From Arthrinium phaeospermum (Eukaryota; Ascomycota; Sordariomycetes; Amphisphaeriales; Apiosporaceae): a stretch of DNA of 64,000 nt. The stretch is taken from assembly GCA_006503535.1 (NCBI GenBank), contig QYRS01000012.1:1922001-1986000 (forward strand), given 5' to 3'. A program made the position numbers and the translations under genes. Position 1 is the first letter of the stretch; every line of letters begins with the position of its first letter. A model generated the notes under the pieces. It was not told where the DNA came from and did not search any database. It was given only the letters and a program-made list of their open reading frames with translations. Below are positions 1-10,640 of this stretch, one piece after another.

Positions 1-27
1 CAGCTCACTCGTTATCTGGGCAAACCG

Positions 28-753
28 ATGAAGCTGCTGCCGTGGAGCGTGGAGCGTTCTGTCCACTTATGGCATTTTCACCGCGAGAGGCTAAACGACT
101 CCCTGGACTACGACTTTGCTCCGGCACTGCCGGAGGACTTCAACGACCTTGATCGGGCAGCCATTACGACTTACCAAACGCTTGGTAACAAGGTCCCGGG
201 CGATGGCACCATCGAGGAGATCCTTCGTATAGTAGGGGCTGAGCACTCATACTCGCGAGTTCATCGGACTCCACCTGTGACCAGCAAGGATACGACACCG
301 GTACCCGCTGGCGCGATTGAGACACCGGCAGCCCCGGTCGTTGAGGTTGATGAGAAACAGGACGGCACAGTGAGTGATGGCAGCATATCCTGGTACCGGC
401 CATCCAGAACCCGACGTCGTCCGAGGAACTACCGACGACCAAATCGCCGACTATATGATTCATATAGGCCACAAAGAGACCGCACGAGTCCTCCTTATCG
501 GGATCGAGCGCCACGGACAGAATCGGAGCAGGCAGCAGTCGAGGACAGCGCCGCCCGAAGTGGTTCGAACGGATCCAGTTCGATGCCGCAAGACACTCCA
601 GGTGCCACAGAGCAAGGCCCAAATATCAGCATTGTGCTAAACAATTGTCATTTCCATTTCTCGCTGCCACACAACCCGTTCGAAACAGGCTCGACTCCTC
701 AAGATGTTCCGCGACAGAACACCAGCCATCGAGCTGGTGATCCTACTTCTTAA
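28..753 (+). CDS. Orphan low-complexity protein, paralog of the gene at 2636-3424; 5' end may be cut by the window
   Basis: I do not recognise a domain. The open frame codes 241 residues from the first ATG but stays open to the window edge, so the true start may lie outside. The protein is hydrophilic, Arg/Pro/Ser-rich in the middle (residues about 120-190) and has no signal peptide or membrane segment. A block beginning EQAAVEDSAA and the C-terminus ending AGDPTS recur in the protein at 2636-3424 (EQAAVDDSSA and AGDPTS), and the homology continues past the stop codon into the 3' flank. That makes a local tandem duplication more likely than chance similarity. Function unknown. It could be a lineage-specific gene or a non-coding repeat that happens to stay open. 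Confidence 0.45.
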   Translation: MKLLPWSVERSVHLWHFHRERLNDSLDYDFAPALPEDFNDLDRAAITTYQTLGNKVPGDGTIEEILRIVGAEHSYSRVHRTPPVTSKDTTPVPAGAIETPAAPVVEVDEKQDGTVSDGSISWYRPSRTRRRPRNYRRPNRRLYDSYRPQRDRTSPPYRDRAPRTESEQAAVEDSAARSGSNGSSSMPQDTPGATEQGPNISIVLNNCHFHFSLPHNPFETGSTPQDVPRQNTSHRAGDPTS

Positions 754-796
754 ATACCAGGGCCCTTAAAGAAAACCCGAGGAGTACTGGATGTCG

Positions 797-1050
797 TGTT
801 GTGTTGCCCCCTCGCCCACTCGTTAAAGCAGTGACGCGGTAGAATTGTAAAAACGTGCAAGTAGTATTTTAATGAGGTACTTAACAGATCGTGTGCTACT
901 AACTACTGCCTTGGAGACACATATGTGCAACGTGATCGTTCTTCTCGACATGTGCAATGACCGTGAGTTCTCCCAAGTCGGCTTGAATGGTGTTGTAGAC
1001 TCCCCATTGTGACCAGTAACTTCAGAACGTCTTCGCTCTCTTCTGCGTAT
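797..1050 (+). repeat. Duplicated 3' flank, copy A
   Basis: This stretch aligns by eye with 3465-3715. Anchors include the Pro-free non-coding blocks CCCCTCGCC at about 807 and 3478, ACTGCCTTG at 906 and 3570, and GTTGTAGACTCCC near 992 and 3658. Many differences I could see are transitions. Confidence 0.65.
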
Positions 1051-1165
1051 AAATTAGGCTGTAGTTGTTTCCTTCCCTTCTGAACCGCAAGCACGGCGAT
1101 AACCTTTTTATAAACTAACAGGCTAGAATCAACGATTACGGGACTGTAGTGATGGGGAGGTAAGT

Positions 1166-1375
1166 TTCAAGGGCTTTGAAAATGCGAGAGCTCTAAGTAT
1201 TCCAGGGCCCAAAAACTGCCAGGGCCCGAAAATTGCTAGGGCCTTAAAAGTGCCAGAGCCTTAGGAGTTCCAAGGCCTTAAAAATGCTAGGGCCTTGAAA
1301 ATACACTTCCAAGGCTAGGGGCTTAACAGTTCTAGAGCCTTAAAAATGCAAGGGCGGTAATTGTTAGGGCGGTAC
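1166..1375. repeat. Degenerate about 17-bp tandem repeat (minisatellite-like)
   Basis: About ten to twelve imperfect units resembling CTAGGGCCTTAAAAATG follow one another, drifting in length between about 15 and 23 bp. A similar unit (CCAGGGCCCTTAAAG) sits just after the stop codon of the upstream orphan gene near 757. No open frame runs through the array. Confidence 0.65.
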
Positions 1376-1802
1376 TTCATCCTACAGTTCAAATCACTGG
1401 CAGGATCCTGGATCCCCAGATCAACTTACGCCATTAGGACTTCTCATATATCCAGTGAACATCCCACAAGATATTCTTTCCACCAATCTACTTAATGCAT
1501 GTCTCATTGCGCCTCAAGTATCCGGTTGCTACACTACGAGACAAGGCAGAACAGCCCAAACTATTGTGCTGACCTTGGCTGGTTTGCTGAACCCGGAGTC
1601 GGGCTCATGTTCAGTGACTGCGGAAACTTGCAATCCGGTCCCGATGACGAACGAGTGCAGTTTCTCGTTCACAGCCCGTTGAGGGTCACTTCGAGGGCCA
1701 GTCCAGGTCATCAGCTCTGGAGAAAGTTCGGAAGCTGAATCATTGCCTCGGTCTGAGTAGGGATCCTGATACAAACGTGTTTGTTAGTGAGATTGAAAGT
1801 CC

Positions 1803-2045
1803 TCAAGACCAGTCAGAATACCCACTGGCTGAGACCGAGTCCGATGCGTCCAACTGAGTTGGGTCGAGAAACATGATCCGGTACAGATCTCCTTCGCGTC
1901 TGATAGAGATGCGAAGGATACCTCCATCTCTAAGCGAGTCGATAAGTTGTCTGACGTAGTCGTTCGTCTCATCCTTGGTCATCCAGATTCCGACAGCAAT
2001 TGTGAGGCTTGAAGAGGGCACAGTAACCTGGTGCTCGGCTGCCAT
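1803..2045 (-). CDS. Possible small hypothetical protein (80 aa)
   Basis: A compact frame from ATG at 2045 to a TGA at 1803 encodes a balanced sequence with no low-complexity bias, for example RQLIDSLRDGGILRISIRRE. I recognise no family. No splice extension is convincing. It may be an unrelated small gene or chance; low confidence. Confidence 0.25.
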   Translation of the reverse strand: MAAEHQVTVPSSSLTIAVGIWMTKDETNDYVRQLIDSLRDGGILRISIRREGDLYRIMFLDPTQLDASDSVSASGYSDWS

Positions 2046-2635
2046 TGTGGCCTGTTGTTCTTGATTTCTTGAACTGCTAAGATCTAGTTAGCAGTGGAAA
2101 TTGGTAAAAGGATGTTTCAAAGTGGTCAAATCTCCAATCTCAAAAGAGCAGAATGGATGAATGGGACTCACAGGATGAGAACAGAGATTAAAGGAAGGAA
2201 ATTGATGAAGTCCTATGTTTTTGCCTTGCTTTGCGTGACGCCGCTTCTTTTTCCACTCAGAAAGATTGGACTCTTGGGAGGTCAGCTCAGTTAAAAGAAC
2301 AAAAAGGTACCTAACTTGAAAGCCCCAACAGTCACAGATAAGAGCACCAATCTTACCACTCTTCACTGCACACCCATTTGACAGAGGCCTGAATTTCATA
2401 GGCACTGATTACAGGGCGGTCGTCAGACAGCTTCATGCATTTAGGACCCCACCTAACTGCAACTGTAATTGTCCTCCGTCAACGATCTGGCTCCATTACC
2501 TCACAACATAGCTTCAGCTTGCACACCAGAATCCCAATCGTCTCCTCTTGCCTCCTTCACCAAACTCATTTCGACTTCTGGCTATTATGCTGGCGAGATA
2601 ACCTTTCCTCATACAAACCCTCGGTCGTAAACAAG

Positions 2636-3424
2636 ATGGCGCACCAGAAAGGAAGACGTGGTAGTTCGCAAGACACCAGACGGCCTGCACAGCGTGGCAG
2701 ATGCGCCGGACGCCCTCGGGACCGCTCACCGGACAGCAACGCTACCCCACCTTCTTCCGGGCAGAATCGCCAAGGCAGCGGACAAGGAACCGAAGAACAA
2801 GATCTCCGACACCACCTTCGAGGAATCGCCAACTACTTCTTCCGGCGCCATGAACCGAACGTGGATGTGGCCAAGCTCGACGGCCTTTTTCAGGTCACCT
2901 GGGAGTCGAAAGGCACGACTCACAACTTGGGAAGCATCGAGGTCGCAGACAAAGGCCGTCGATACGTGATCACCGACAAGTGGTCACCGCAACTGGAGCA
3001 GGCAGCAGTGGATGACAGCTCTGCCCAGGACGCCTCCCAGGTCAAGGCCCCCCTGCCGGAACAAACATATGGACCGATATCGCGACCACCGATTGGTCTG
3101 GGGGGTCCGTTTTTTTCCCCGCCAAAAGAACGCCTACGCGCGCCTATCCCGTTGGATCTACCAGAGAGCCAATTCACATCAAAGGCTGGTGAGGAAGGCC
3201 ACAGGGCCCCCGCCCAGGTCGCGGCCGAGAAGAAGCAGGATGCCGGAGCGGCCGGCGAGGCAAGCAACAAGGCCTCCTCCTATGGACCAATAGCGACGTC
3301 ACCTGACATCATAGCCATACTTTTCGGGGACGCTTTATCGGACTGTCAACTCGACAAGAGCTCGGATGCCCGAGGAGCTCCGCAACAGAACACCAGCGAC
3401 GAAGCCGGTGACCCGACTTCCTGA
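2636..3424 (+). CDS. Orphan low-complexity protein, paralog of 28-753
   Basis: Coding from ATG 2636 (context AACAAGATGG) gives 262 residues; the same frame is open further upstream, but that part looks unlike the paralog. The N-terminal 60 residues are Arg/Gln/Ser-rich. The segment at about residues 60-115, including YFFRRHEPNVDVAKLDGLF, looks folded, and the rest is Pro/Ala/Glu-rich. The tail AGDPTS and the internal EQAAVDDSSA match the gene at 28-753. No signal peptide, membrane segment or known domain is visible. It sits about 300 bp downstream of nothing recognisable and converges with the HET gene at 3754. Function unknown; the duplication argues it is a real unit. Confidence 0.5.
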   Translation: MAHQKGRRGSSQDTRRPAQRGRCAGRPRDRSPDSNATPPSSGQNRQGSGQGTEEQDLRHHLRGIANYFFRRHEPNVDVAKLDGLFQVTWESKGTTHNLGSIEVADKGRRYVITDKWSPQLEQAAVDDSSAQDASQVKAPLPEQTYGPISRPPIGLGGPFFSPPKERLRAPIPLDLPESQFTSKAGEEGHRAPAQVAAEKKQDAGAAGEASNKASSYGPIATSPDIIAILFGDALSDCQLDKSSDARGAPQQNTSDEAGDPTS

Positions 3425-3464
3425 ATAACGGGGCTTCCAAAAGAGTCCCAGGAATTCAGGCTGT

Positions 3465-3715
3465 AGTGTTATGTTATCCCCTCGCCAACTCGCAAAGCAC
3501 TGCCGAGATAGATATGTAGAAGCGTGTAGAGAGACAGGCTTTTGAGCTGTACAATTGATTCTCTACTCTGCCAGCTTACTGCCTTGCTAACAATATGTTC
3601 AACGTGATTACTTGACTTGTGCATTGGCCGAGTTTGCTTCATGTCGGCTTGTATGATGTTGTAGACTCCCGATTGCTCACAGTAATTTAAGAATGTCCTC
3701 GCCGTCTTCTGCACA
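3465..3715 (+). repeat. Duplicated 3' flank, copy B
   Basis: Counterpart of 797-1050, beginning about 40 bp after the stop of the second orphan gene and running almost to the end of the convergent HET gene. It occupies the 329-bp gap between those two genes. Confidence 0.65.
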
Positions 3716-3753
3716 TACCAGGTAACATGCCGACAGGCAGCCGGTACATCTAT

Positions 3754-5649
3754 CTACCTAACGTCGAACGTCACCATCTCCGACTCAACCTTCTGCTCCT
3801 TCTCCAGTCCCAAAACCCATTCTCCCCGCATGATATCATGCACATAAGCCTCGCCAACCCACTCGTACTGCGTAGAGCCCCCTACACCACCCTCCCCTAC
3901 GCCATCCTCCCGCTGAAACGCCTTGCCAGGACGCAGCACAAACGGTACATCCCCTCCCGTAAGCACACAGACGACGTCGCCCTTTCTGCACCCCATCGGC
4001 GCCAGCCCTAGATAGCCCCTCTCCGTAATAATAAACGAACGTCTCGCGAGCCGCGAGACCGCCGGCACCAGATACGCCATGGCCCCCTGAACATCTGTCC
4101 CCTCGCTCTCCAGGAACCGCGCGAGGTTCTCGCCGAACTCTTCCTCTGGCGGGCCCTGCCAGTCCCCGTCGCGGTCCGCGATGAGCGTGCGCCAGAACAC
4201 GGACCGCAGGGCTTCGGCGGACCCGTACGGGTTGAGCTTGTTGTCCTTGATATGCTCTTCAATGACATCCCTCCACGCCGCGCACTTCTCGTACAGCGCC
4301 CTTACCCGCGCCGCCCGGCCCTGCGCCCGCAGCTCGGGCGTCGTCTCCGCCGCCAGATCAATGGTCGGGAACGCATCGCAGAACCCTACCCCATCGAACC
4401 GCCACCCCTCGATCCGCAAGCGACACCCCGCCGCCGTCTCATTCGTCAGCTCCTCCGCGTCGGGCTCAAACCGCATTCGCGCCTCGGTATGCCGGGGCCC
4501 GCAAGCCTGCGCCGACAGCCGCGGCAGCACCAGCGTATCGTCCGGTCCCAGCTCCACCCGGGCCCCAAACAGGAGCATCACATACCCCTCCTGCTCCGTG
4601 TACCAATCCGGACACCAAGTCGGCAGCCCCATCGTGCGCCGCCGCCACGTATACTGCAGAGACTGAAGATGCCGCGCCTGCTCGAGTATATGCATCGAAG
4701 CCCGCACATTGAGCAGCGCATCCGACAGTTTGTTCGGGTCGTACTCAGGCGGATCCAGCGCCGCCCGCGCCTCGGGCCCGACCAGGCTGCGCAGCGAGTA
4801 GAACCGGTCGCGCGCCTGTGTGAAGCCGAAGCGGTGCGTGATCCCCAACCAGTCAAAAAGCGGACACGCGTCGCTGTGGGCGTCGCGCCGGTTGAGGGCC
4901 CAGGCCGACAGGATGATGTTCAGGGGGTAAGACGGGATCCGGCGCATCCCCGCAACTGTCCGACCGTGGGCGCGGCGCGCGTCCTCCATCGCCACCACGC
5001 CGTCGAGGGTCCCGCCGACGGCGCCGCCGCAACGGAACTCGGGCGCGCGCGACTTGAGGACTTCCTGGATGATCCAGACGCGGCCCCACCAGGGCCGCGC
5101 CATCAGCGCGCCGAGGGCGTCCCAGTCGGCTTCCTGGAAGGAGGCCTCGAACCAGGCGGCGGGGGGCGTCCCCTGGAGGCGGCGCCACTCGCCGTCCATC
5201 ATGTTGACGCAGCGCACGGCGCGGTCGCTGTCCGCCGTGGCGGGACCGAGCCAGACGATGGTCTTGGAGGCCCGCGCGTAGATCTCTCCCATGAGCGGGA
5301 GCTGGAAGCTCTTTTCGCTGTACCCGGACTGATCGATGCAGAGCGCGTCGATCCAAAGCCTGACGGACTTGTCGCGCTCCCGGAGACCGTTGAGGGCGTG
5401 CTTGAGCTCGGTCCATACCTCCACCGGGGCTGTTTCGCCTTGCAGCTGGATGGTGGTGTCTTCGGCCGTCCGTTGGCCCCAGGTATACGAGAGTGCGGTA
5501 TATGGCAATGGGTCGTCGCCTTCAAGGGAAAAAAGGACAAGAGAACCCTTCAAAGGGGCACCTGGCTCTCCCTTTTCCAATTCGAGTACTCGAATGGTCG
5601 ACCCGGGCGCTTTGCTCAGACTCACCACATCATACACACTTGACGACAT
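3754..5649 (-). CDS. HET-domain protein (heterokaryon incompatibility type)
   Basis: A single-exon 631-residue protein. The HET domain covers about residues 48-200: YTALSYTWGQ at 50-59, the RLWIDALCIDQ block at about 97-107, then GEIYARASKTIVWLG at about 121-135. HET domains occur in fungal allorecognition and programmed cell death proteins, where the domain triggers death when activated. The C-terminal about 400 residues follow the usual long, variable pattern of this family, with RGYLGLAP-like and GDVVCVL segments near residue 550 typical of its end. No NACHT, NB-ARC or WD repeats are present. The start MSSSVY directly precedes the conserved region. The frame is intact, unlike the second HET locus at 21.6-24.9 kb. 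Family assignment is firm; recognition specificity cannot be deduced. Confidence 0.9.
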   Translation of the reverse strand: MSSSVYDVVSLSKAPGSTIRVLELEKGEPGAPLKGSLVLFSLEGDDPLPYTALSYTWGQRTAEDTTIQLQGETAPVEVWTELKHALNGLRERDKSVRLWIDALCIDQSGYSEKSFQLPLMGEIYARASKTIVWLGPATADSDRAVRCVNMMDGEWRRLQGTPPAAWFEASFQEADWDALGALMARPWWGRVWIIQEVLKSRAPEFRCGGAVGGTLDGVVAMEDARRAHGRTVAGMRRIPSYPLNIILSAWALNRRDAHSDACPLFDWLGITHRFGFTQARDRFYSLRSLVGPEARAALDPPEYDPNKLSDALLNVRASMHILEQARHLQSLQYTWRRRTMGLPTWCPDWYTEQEGYVMLLFGARVELGPDDTLVLPRLSAQACGPRHTEARMRFEPDAEELTNETAAGCRLRIEGWRFDGVGFCDAFPTIDLAAETTPELRAQGRAARVRALYEKCAAWRDVIEEHIKDNKLNPYGSAEALRSVFWRTLIADRDGDWQGPPEEEFGENLARFLESEGTDVQGAMAYLVPAVSRLARRSFIITERGYLGLAPMGCRKGDVVCVLTGGDVPFVLRPGKAFQREDGVGEGGVGGSTQYEWVGEAYVHDIMRGEWVLGLEKEQKVESEMVTFDVR

Positions 5650-6095
5650 CTTTGGTGTAGCTTGTTTCCTTCAAACAGAAAACACAAGGACCCGAGAGCG
5701 AAAGATATAGATAAAGCGGTCTTGGTGAATCCCAAACGCCACAGCTGAAACATGCTGGGTTGGGGTCTGCTCAGCTGAAGATTCTAGCCTGGTGAGCTGA
5801 AGGGGCTGATATTCAGCTGAAAGACTAGCGTGATTCCATGCAGCACCAGCCTCAAGCAAAATGATTGGACAGTTACAACCGTATAGTATGCATTCGGTTT
5901 GTTTAGCGAGTATCTGTTATCATCACACGTACCTCTCTTAGTGGTATTCTATACTTCTACATGTCAACCCAGTCTTGCTTCCTAGAAATCTGCCAGGCGC
6001 CATAAATGCCATGTATACCCCTCCCACATCTAAATACAAGAAGAAACAACAAGCATGCCAATTCTATCTTAACTTCTTCTTTTTGGTGCCCATGT
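5650..6095. other. Intergenic, about 445 bp
   Basis: Upstream of the HET gene and downstream of the MFS gene. AT-richer than the genes; I see no gene or clear element. Confidence 0.4.
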
Positions 6096-7723
6096 TCAGC
6101 TCGAGCTAGCCTCCATCAACATCGCGCTCTTCCCCCTCAGCCGCGGCCCGTAGACCCGGAACGCGATCGGAATCGGAATCATCAGCGCCGCCAACCCCCC
6201 AAGCAGAGTACAAGCCCACTGCGCCCCCAACCCCTGGAACATCTGCGTGGAGAAGAGCGGGAACCCCGCCGCGACGGAGGAGCGCAGTATGATATTGGCC
6301 GCGACGGCCGAAGCAGCCCTAGAGACGTCACAGTTAGAACAACATGAAGTTTGAAAGGGAGGGACGGGGTAGAACCAGACAAATAGTGACAACTTACACT
6401 GGAAGATACGCGTCAACGATGTAGTTGAAGCACGGCAAGAACACGCAGAGGATCCCGAAACCCAGAAAGAGCCCCGCCACCGTCGGGACAGCCCAGTGAA
6501 TATCGGGTGTGAACCCAGTCCAGCCAAACCAGAAGATAGCCCCCGCAAACACCGGCGCCCCAACCAGCGTCGGCGCGAGCCGCCACTCGGGCACCGGCAC
6601 ATTCCCGTTCGCCTCCAGCTTCCGCGCATACTCGCGCTGCTGCGACAGTACGAACCCGACCCCCAACATCTGCCCGACGGCAAGAGCCAGAAAGGGCAGC
6701 CCGGCCACCCCCCGGCGCAGACCGTGCACCGTCTCGAAGACGTAGGGGAACCCGGCCAGGAGGCAGTAGGTGAGTCCATAAACAAAAGACATGTAGAGCG
6801 AGACGAGCAGCAGGATCGGCTCGGTGACCAGCATCCGCAGCGGGCGCGTGAAGTACTTCTCGACCAGCCGGCGCAGGTCGAACTCGACGAGCTCGTGCGG
6901 GGCGTGGATGCCGCCATCGTTGCCCTTGTGCTGGCGCCGCAGCGCCTTGGCCTTGGCGACCAGGATGCAGGGCGCGTAGGTCTCGCGCACGAAGAAGAGG
7001 GTCAGGGCGCCGTTGGCAAAGGACAGGATCGCCGGGACGTAGAGGGTCCAGCGCCAGCCGAGGCTCGGGTTGATGACGGTGAAGCCGCCGAGGGAGGGGG
7101 CGCCGAAGGGCCCGCAGAAGACGCACAGGGCGTACAGGGTAATGGCCACGCCGCGCCCACGGGTCTCGTACAGGTCGGAAAGCACACCGGGCACGACGGT
7201 CAGCTGAGAGGCGCCGCACATGCCGCCGAGAAAGCGGCAGATAAGCAGCGTTTGGATGTTCGGGGCAACGGCCGTGCCGATGGTGAAGGCGCCGCCCGCG
7301 AACATCGCGACGGTCAGCGGCCACTTGCGACCCCACAGCTCCGAGGATGGCGCCCAGAAGACGGGACCGAATGCGAAGCCGAGCACATACAGGGTCGTGC
7401 CCAGCCTTCCGACCTCGGCACCGACATCAAGGTCTCGAATGGCGCCCTCAAGGGCTGGTGCAAAGACAGCACTGGTGTACGACACGATAAGCGTCCCAAC
7501 GCAGACGGTTATGGATATGAATAGTCTAATTGGGCAGATTTAGTAACTCAGACGAGCTCTTCGGCAAGAGACAGAGCGGGACTTACTTCATAAAGCGTGA
7601 CCATCTGTACGGATGTGTTGGGTCTGTCGGCCCCTCGAATGTGACTGTATAGTCCGAGGACTCGGAAAGGGGCGGCGTATCAGCACCCCCCTGCCCGTTG
7701 TGCAACTTCTCGTCCTGCGTCAT
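6096..7723 (-). CDS. MFS transporter, DHA1 (drug:H+ antiporter) type
   Basis: Three exons on the minus strand (7723-7587, 7525-6399 plus 6398, 6318-6096; introns 7586-7526 and 6397-6319 with GTAAGT donors) give 495 residues. The N-terminus is short and polar, with PTDPTHPYRWSRFMK just before membrane segment 1. About twelve hydrophobic segments follow. The SSELWGRKWPL loop between segments 2 and 3 corresponds to MFS signature A, and LICRFLGGMCGA matches segment 4 of DHA1 exporters. Members export drugs, polyamines or fungal metabolites at the plasma membrane. The position next to a Zn2Cys6 regulator and near a terpene synthase would fit a metabolite exporter, but the substrate is inference. 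An uptake or polyamine role is the alternative. Confidence 0.88.
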
Positions 7724-8203
7724 AGCTCCACGACACTATAGAGGAGCGTCGGTGTTGTTGTTTGTGGTCATGAGACGGTGTCTGCGTCGTATCGTAGATG
7801 ATGCATGGGTATGAAGCCCTCGATGATGACCGGCAAGTTCAATCTCTGCCGATTCCAATGTATATGACTTCTCGAAAGGCGTCGATGCGAAGATATGTAC
7901 TGAAGCCATGTCGCAAGCAATGAATGATATATAACAATTGCCTTTTCGGCTTGAGAGCGGAACCTGCGGGATCTTCTACCCGCGACAGCCGCAATACCCG
8001 CAACAGTGGGCCCTCCTCACGACAAGTGCTCAACCATCTTCGGCACCGCTTGTCATGGCCGATTGCCACACCTTATCGCTTAGGTGCACAGTCAAAATGC
8101 TCTTCACGTGTCAAAGATAGCCCACCGGCTCATATCCATGGCTGTTCTATTGTAAGCTCCCGGAACCGAGAAAAGGTATTGCTCCCATTGAAACAGAAAA
8201 TCT
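7724..8203. other. Intergenic, about 480 bp
   Basis: 5' region of the MFS exporter and 3' end of the Zn2Cys6 gene. No further gene seen. Confidence 0.4.
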
Positions 8204-9972
8204 TCAAGCGCCCAGGCCGAGGAAAAGAGGACCCCCAATCATGTCAGTGTTCAAGAACTCATCGAGGTCGGCATCTCTGAGCGACGGCAGATCCGACACC
8301 AGAGCTTCCAACCAAGCATGGTCGTCCGAGTTGTTAGTATGGGTGGGACCCTGGAGTGATAAATCCATCCGAGGCTCTGGTTGGTTTTCGGCGAGCGCTT
8401 TACTGAACACGGCAAGGTCGTCTTTGCGGCGTTGCTGATGCAGGAGGACAAGTAAGTACGCCGTGTGTTTTGCTTCCCGCATGGTCTCGGTGTCGTAAAT
8501 GGAAGCAACCAGTCCCACGGTCTGGATTGCGTCGGGAAGTATGGCGAGAGATGAACGCGTATCCATGATGAGCAGTACACATATGATATGGAACGGCACA
8601 TTGGCGACTTGGTGCCAAGGAGAGCAGTCCTGGACCATACTCCGCGCGCACCCAAGAGCTTTTCTCAGCAGGTCAAGAACCTGTTCTGCCAGATTCGACA
8701 TGTCCAAGTTCTGTGAGAGAATACGGCGGACTAGGCACAGTACAAGATTGGTCTGGGCCATGACGGAGGGTGACTGGGTGTGCGACCCGTTCAGTATGCT
8801 GGAGAGAATCGATAGAAGACCAGAATCTTCTGCTGCTACACTTGGGTCGAGACTGACAGACGTAGGGAGGAGCCTGATGAGCTCGGCCGTGTAGTCGCCC
8901 GGCCTCGGTGCGGGCGGTAGAGGCAAGTCATGTTTCTGAAACAATACGCGAGAGAGTCCGAGGTCGAACGACGTCCATGCATTCAGGTGATGCGAGACTC
9001 CTACTATTCTCCTCTTCAGGTCCGGATCACATTGCGCACTAGGAGGGAAGCTGGATGTATAGACTGCATCCGTATCGGAATCCGAGTGTAGACCCAAGGC
9101 TTCGATCAGATGCATCAAGGTGCTGCTAGCGATCCAAGTAGCATGCGGGGAATCGGTTAACCGCAGATGGATGGTCCGCAGCAGCCAACCCGTCAGAAGA
9201 TCGAGGGAGGGCGACACCGAGAGGATGTGGCTGTCGAGGGTGGACCGGGCCGATTGTACCAGGTGCAGCTCCGTGACGGTGCAGTTGCGCTGGGAGAACA
9301 GACAGCCGAGCGCGGCAACCCCTGCCAAAACGCTGTCGTATACGCTCGGTCTCGGCTCCGACGTCCATCGCGAATTGAGCCGTTCGAAGAACTGCCGCCT
9401 GTCGATGAACCCATAACACGGGTCCAGCTTGTCGAAGTAGACTTGAGCCAAAACCTGGTGGATTGTGTCAATGATTAGGCGGACAACTGACTTAGCTCGA
9501 TTGAGACTTCACTTACCTTCATGTGGTCGAGCGAGGTAATCTCAGTAATCTGGAGAGCAGTAGCAGCAGGAATGGCTGAAGATAACTGTCTTGCACCAAT
9601 GTTCCACCCGAAGAGGTTGAGCCTGGGAGCCCGGGTCGGGTCCATCTTGAGCCCCAGTCTCCTCACCGTGGTGGCTCCGGAGTTGGCTTCGACCCGGCGA
9701 CGGAGTCCATCATGGGCAGAGGCAGCTGTATCTGGCGTCGCACAGGTTGTAGGGGTGACTACGTCAAAGCGCAGAGGTCCAGACACGACACTCGGTGGTC
9801 TCGGTGAGACCTGCGCTGGTGTTTGGGACGAGGATTGCCGGACTTGGTAGCTGCACTCATACCCCCACTGGCTGCAAGTGGAACAGGGAGGGTCCCGGCC
9901 GTCGCATTTCCGCTTGCGCTCGCGGCAGGGCTGACAGGCGAGACGGGCACGTTTCCGTTTCGGAGATTCCAT
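8204..9972 (-). CDS. Zn2Cys6 (fungal Zn-cluster) transcription factor
   Basis: Two exons (9972-9517 and 9454-8204; intron 9516-9455, GTAAGT...CCACCAG) give 568 residues. The start is the ATG just before the cluster. Cysteines at 13, 16, 23, 30, 33 and 40 (CQPC, RKC, PCSTC, YEC) form the Zn2Cys6 binuclear cluster, preceded by a basic stretch KRKRAR. The Ser/Pro-rich linker leads into the regulatory region, whose start at the splice junction reads DHMKVLAQVYFDKLDPCYGFIDR, the typical opening of the fungal-specific transcription factor homology domain. It is probably nuclear and binds CGG-type sites. It is divergent from the methyltransferase at 10641 and could control the surrounding block; pathway-specific regulation is inference. 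Confidence 0.9.
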
Positions 9973-10640
9973 ATCGGAACGATTGGCAGATAGGTACTTT
10001 GTGGTGGACGGATAGCAGCAGGTGCGGGGGAGCAAAGGTTTGCGGGTATTGCGGGAAGTTGGACTTTGCCGCCAAGAAGGTTGGGCCGGGGGTGTTCCAA
10101 GGCGTTTCCCCATTGGTCCGCAGATAGACCCCGGTGTTTAGGTAAGCGACATTGGGTTCTTTGTTGATCGATGTACGTATCTGGTCGTATTTGGACTAGC
10201 CTAAAGTATATGCAGGCAAGAGGCTTTGGTCGTTCTTACCCCCTGCGTCAGAAGGCATATCTCATAGGTGGGCTCAACGCCTACACATACAAACGCAAGG
10301 GAGTCGCTTACCCAATAGTAGAAGACTGCGTCTAGCCTGCCAAATTTATAGATCAGACAAATGGAGGTTGACGTGCAATGACAGCAGTCCCTGGCGGCTG
10401 ACAGGTGGTTATCCGAAGCAGCCAACTGCACAGCCAATTCCGAGGCGACGTCATGCCTTTCAAATCCTCCGTTAGTAGTCATCACCTTTTTGAATCGCTA
10501 CCACGTATCTGGAAGCCCCTCGACATTTTTCCCATTTCCCAAATAGATTCTTTCTTGTTTGACTGGCAAAGGGTCGAATCGAACGTGTCAAGACACTTTT
10601 ACAGCATCACTTCTGCAGCACTAGCACAGTAAACCCTCCA
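9973..10640. other. Bidirectional promoter region between Zn2Cys6 regulator and methyltransferase
   Basis: About 670 bp separates the two start codons. It contains the 5' leaders of both genes. No convincing operator dyad stood out to me. Confidence 0.45.

Larger units (their letters stand above)
754..2635. other. Long intergenic region between the duplicated orphan genes
   Basis: It holds the first copy of the duplicated 3' flank (to about 1050), the degenerate tandem repeat (1166-1375) and one weak minus-strand frame (1803-2045). I see no other supportable gene. Confidence 0.5.

Noticed and set aside
4252..5643. 463-codon open frame antisense to the intact HET gene
   Set aside because: Arg/Pro-rich mirror of a GC-rich coding strand, with no protein-like segments; the HET frame explains it.
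6496..7524. 342-codon open frame antisense to the MFS exporter
   Set aside because: Composition of an antisense shadow; the MFS protein is complete on the other strand.
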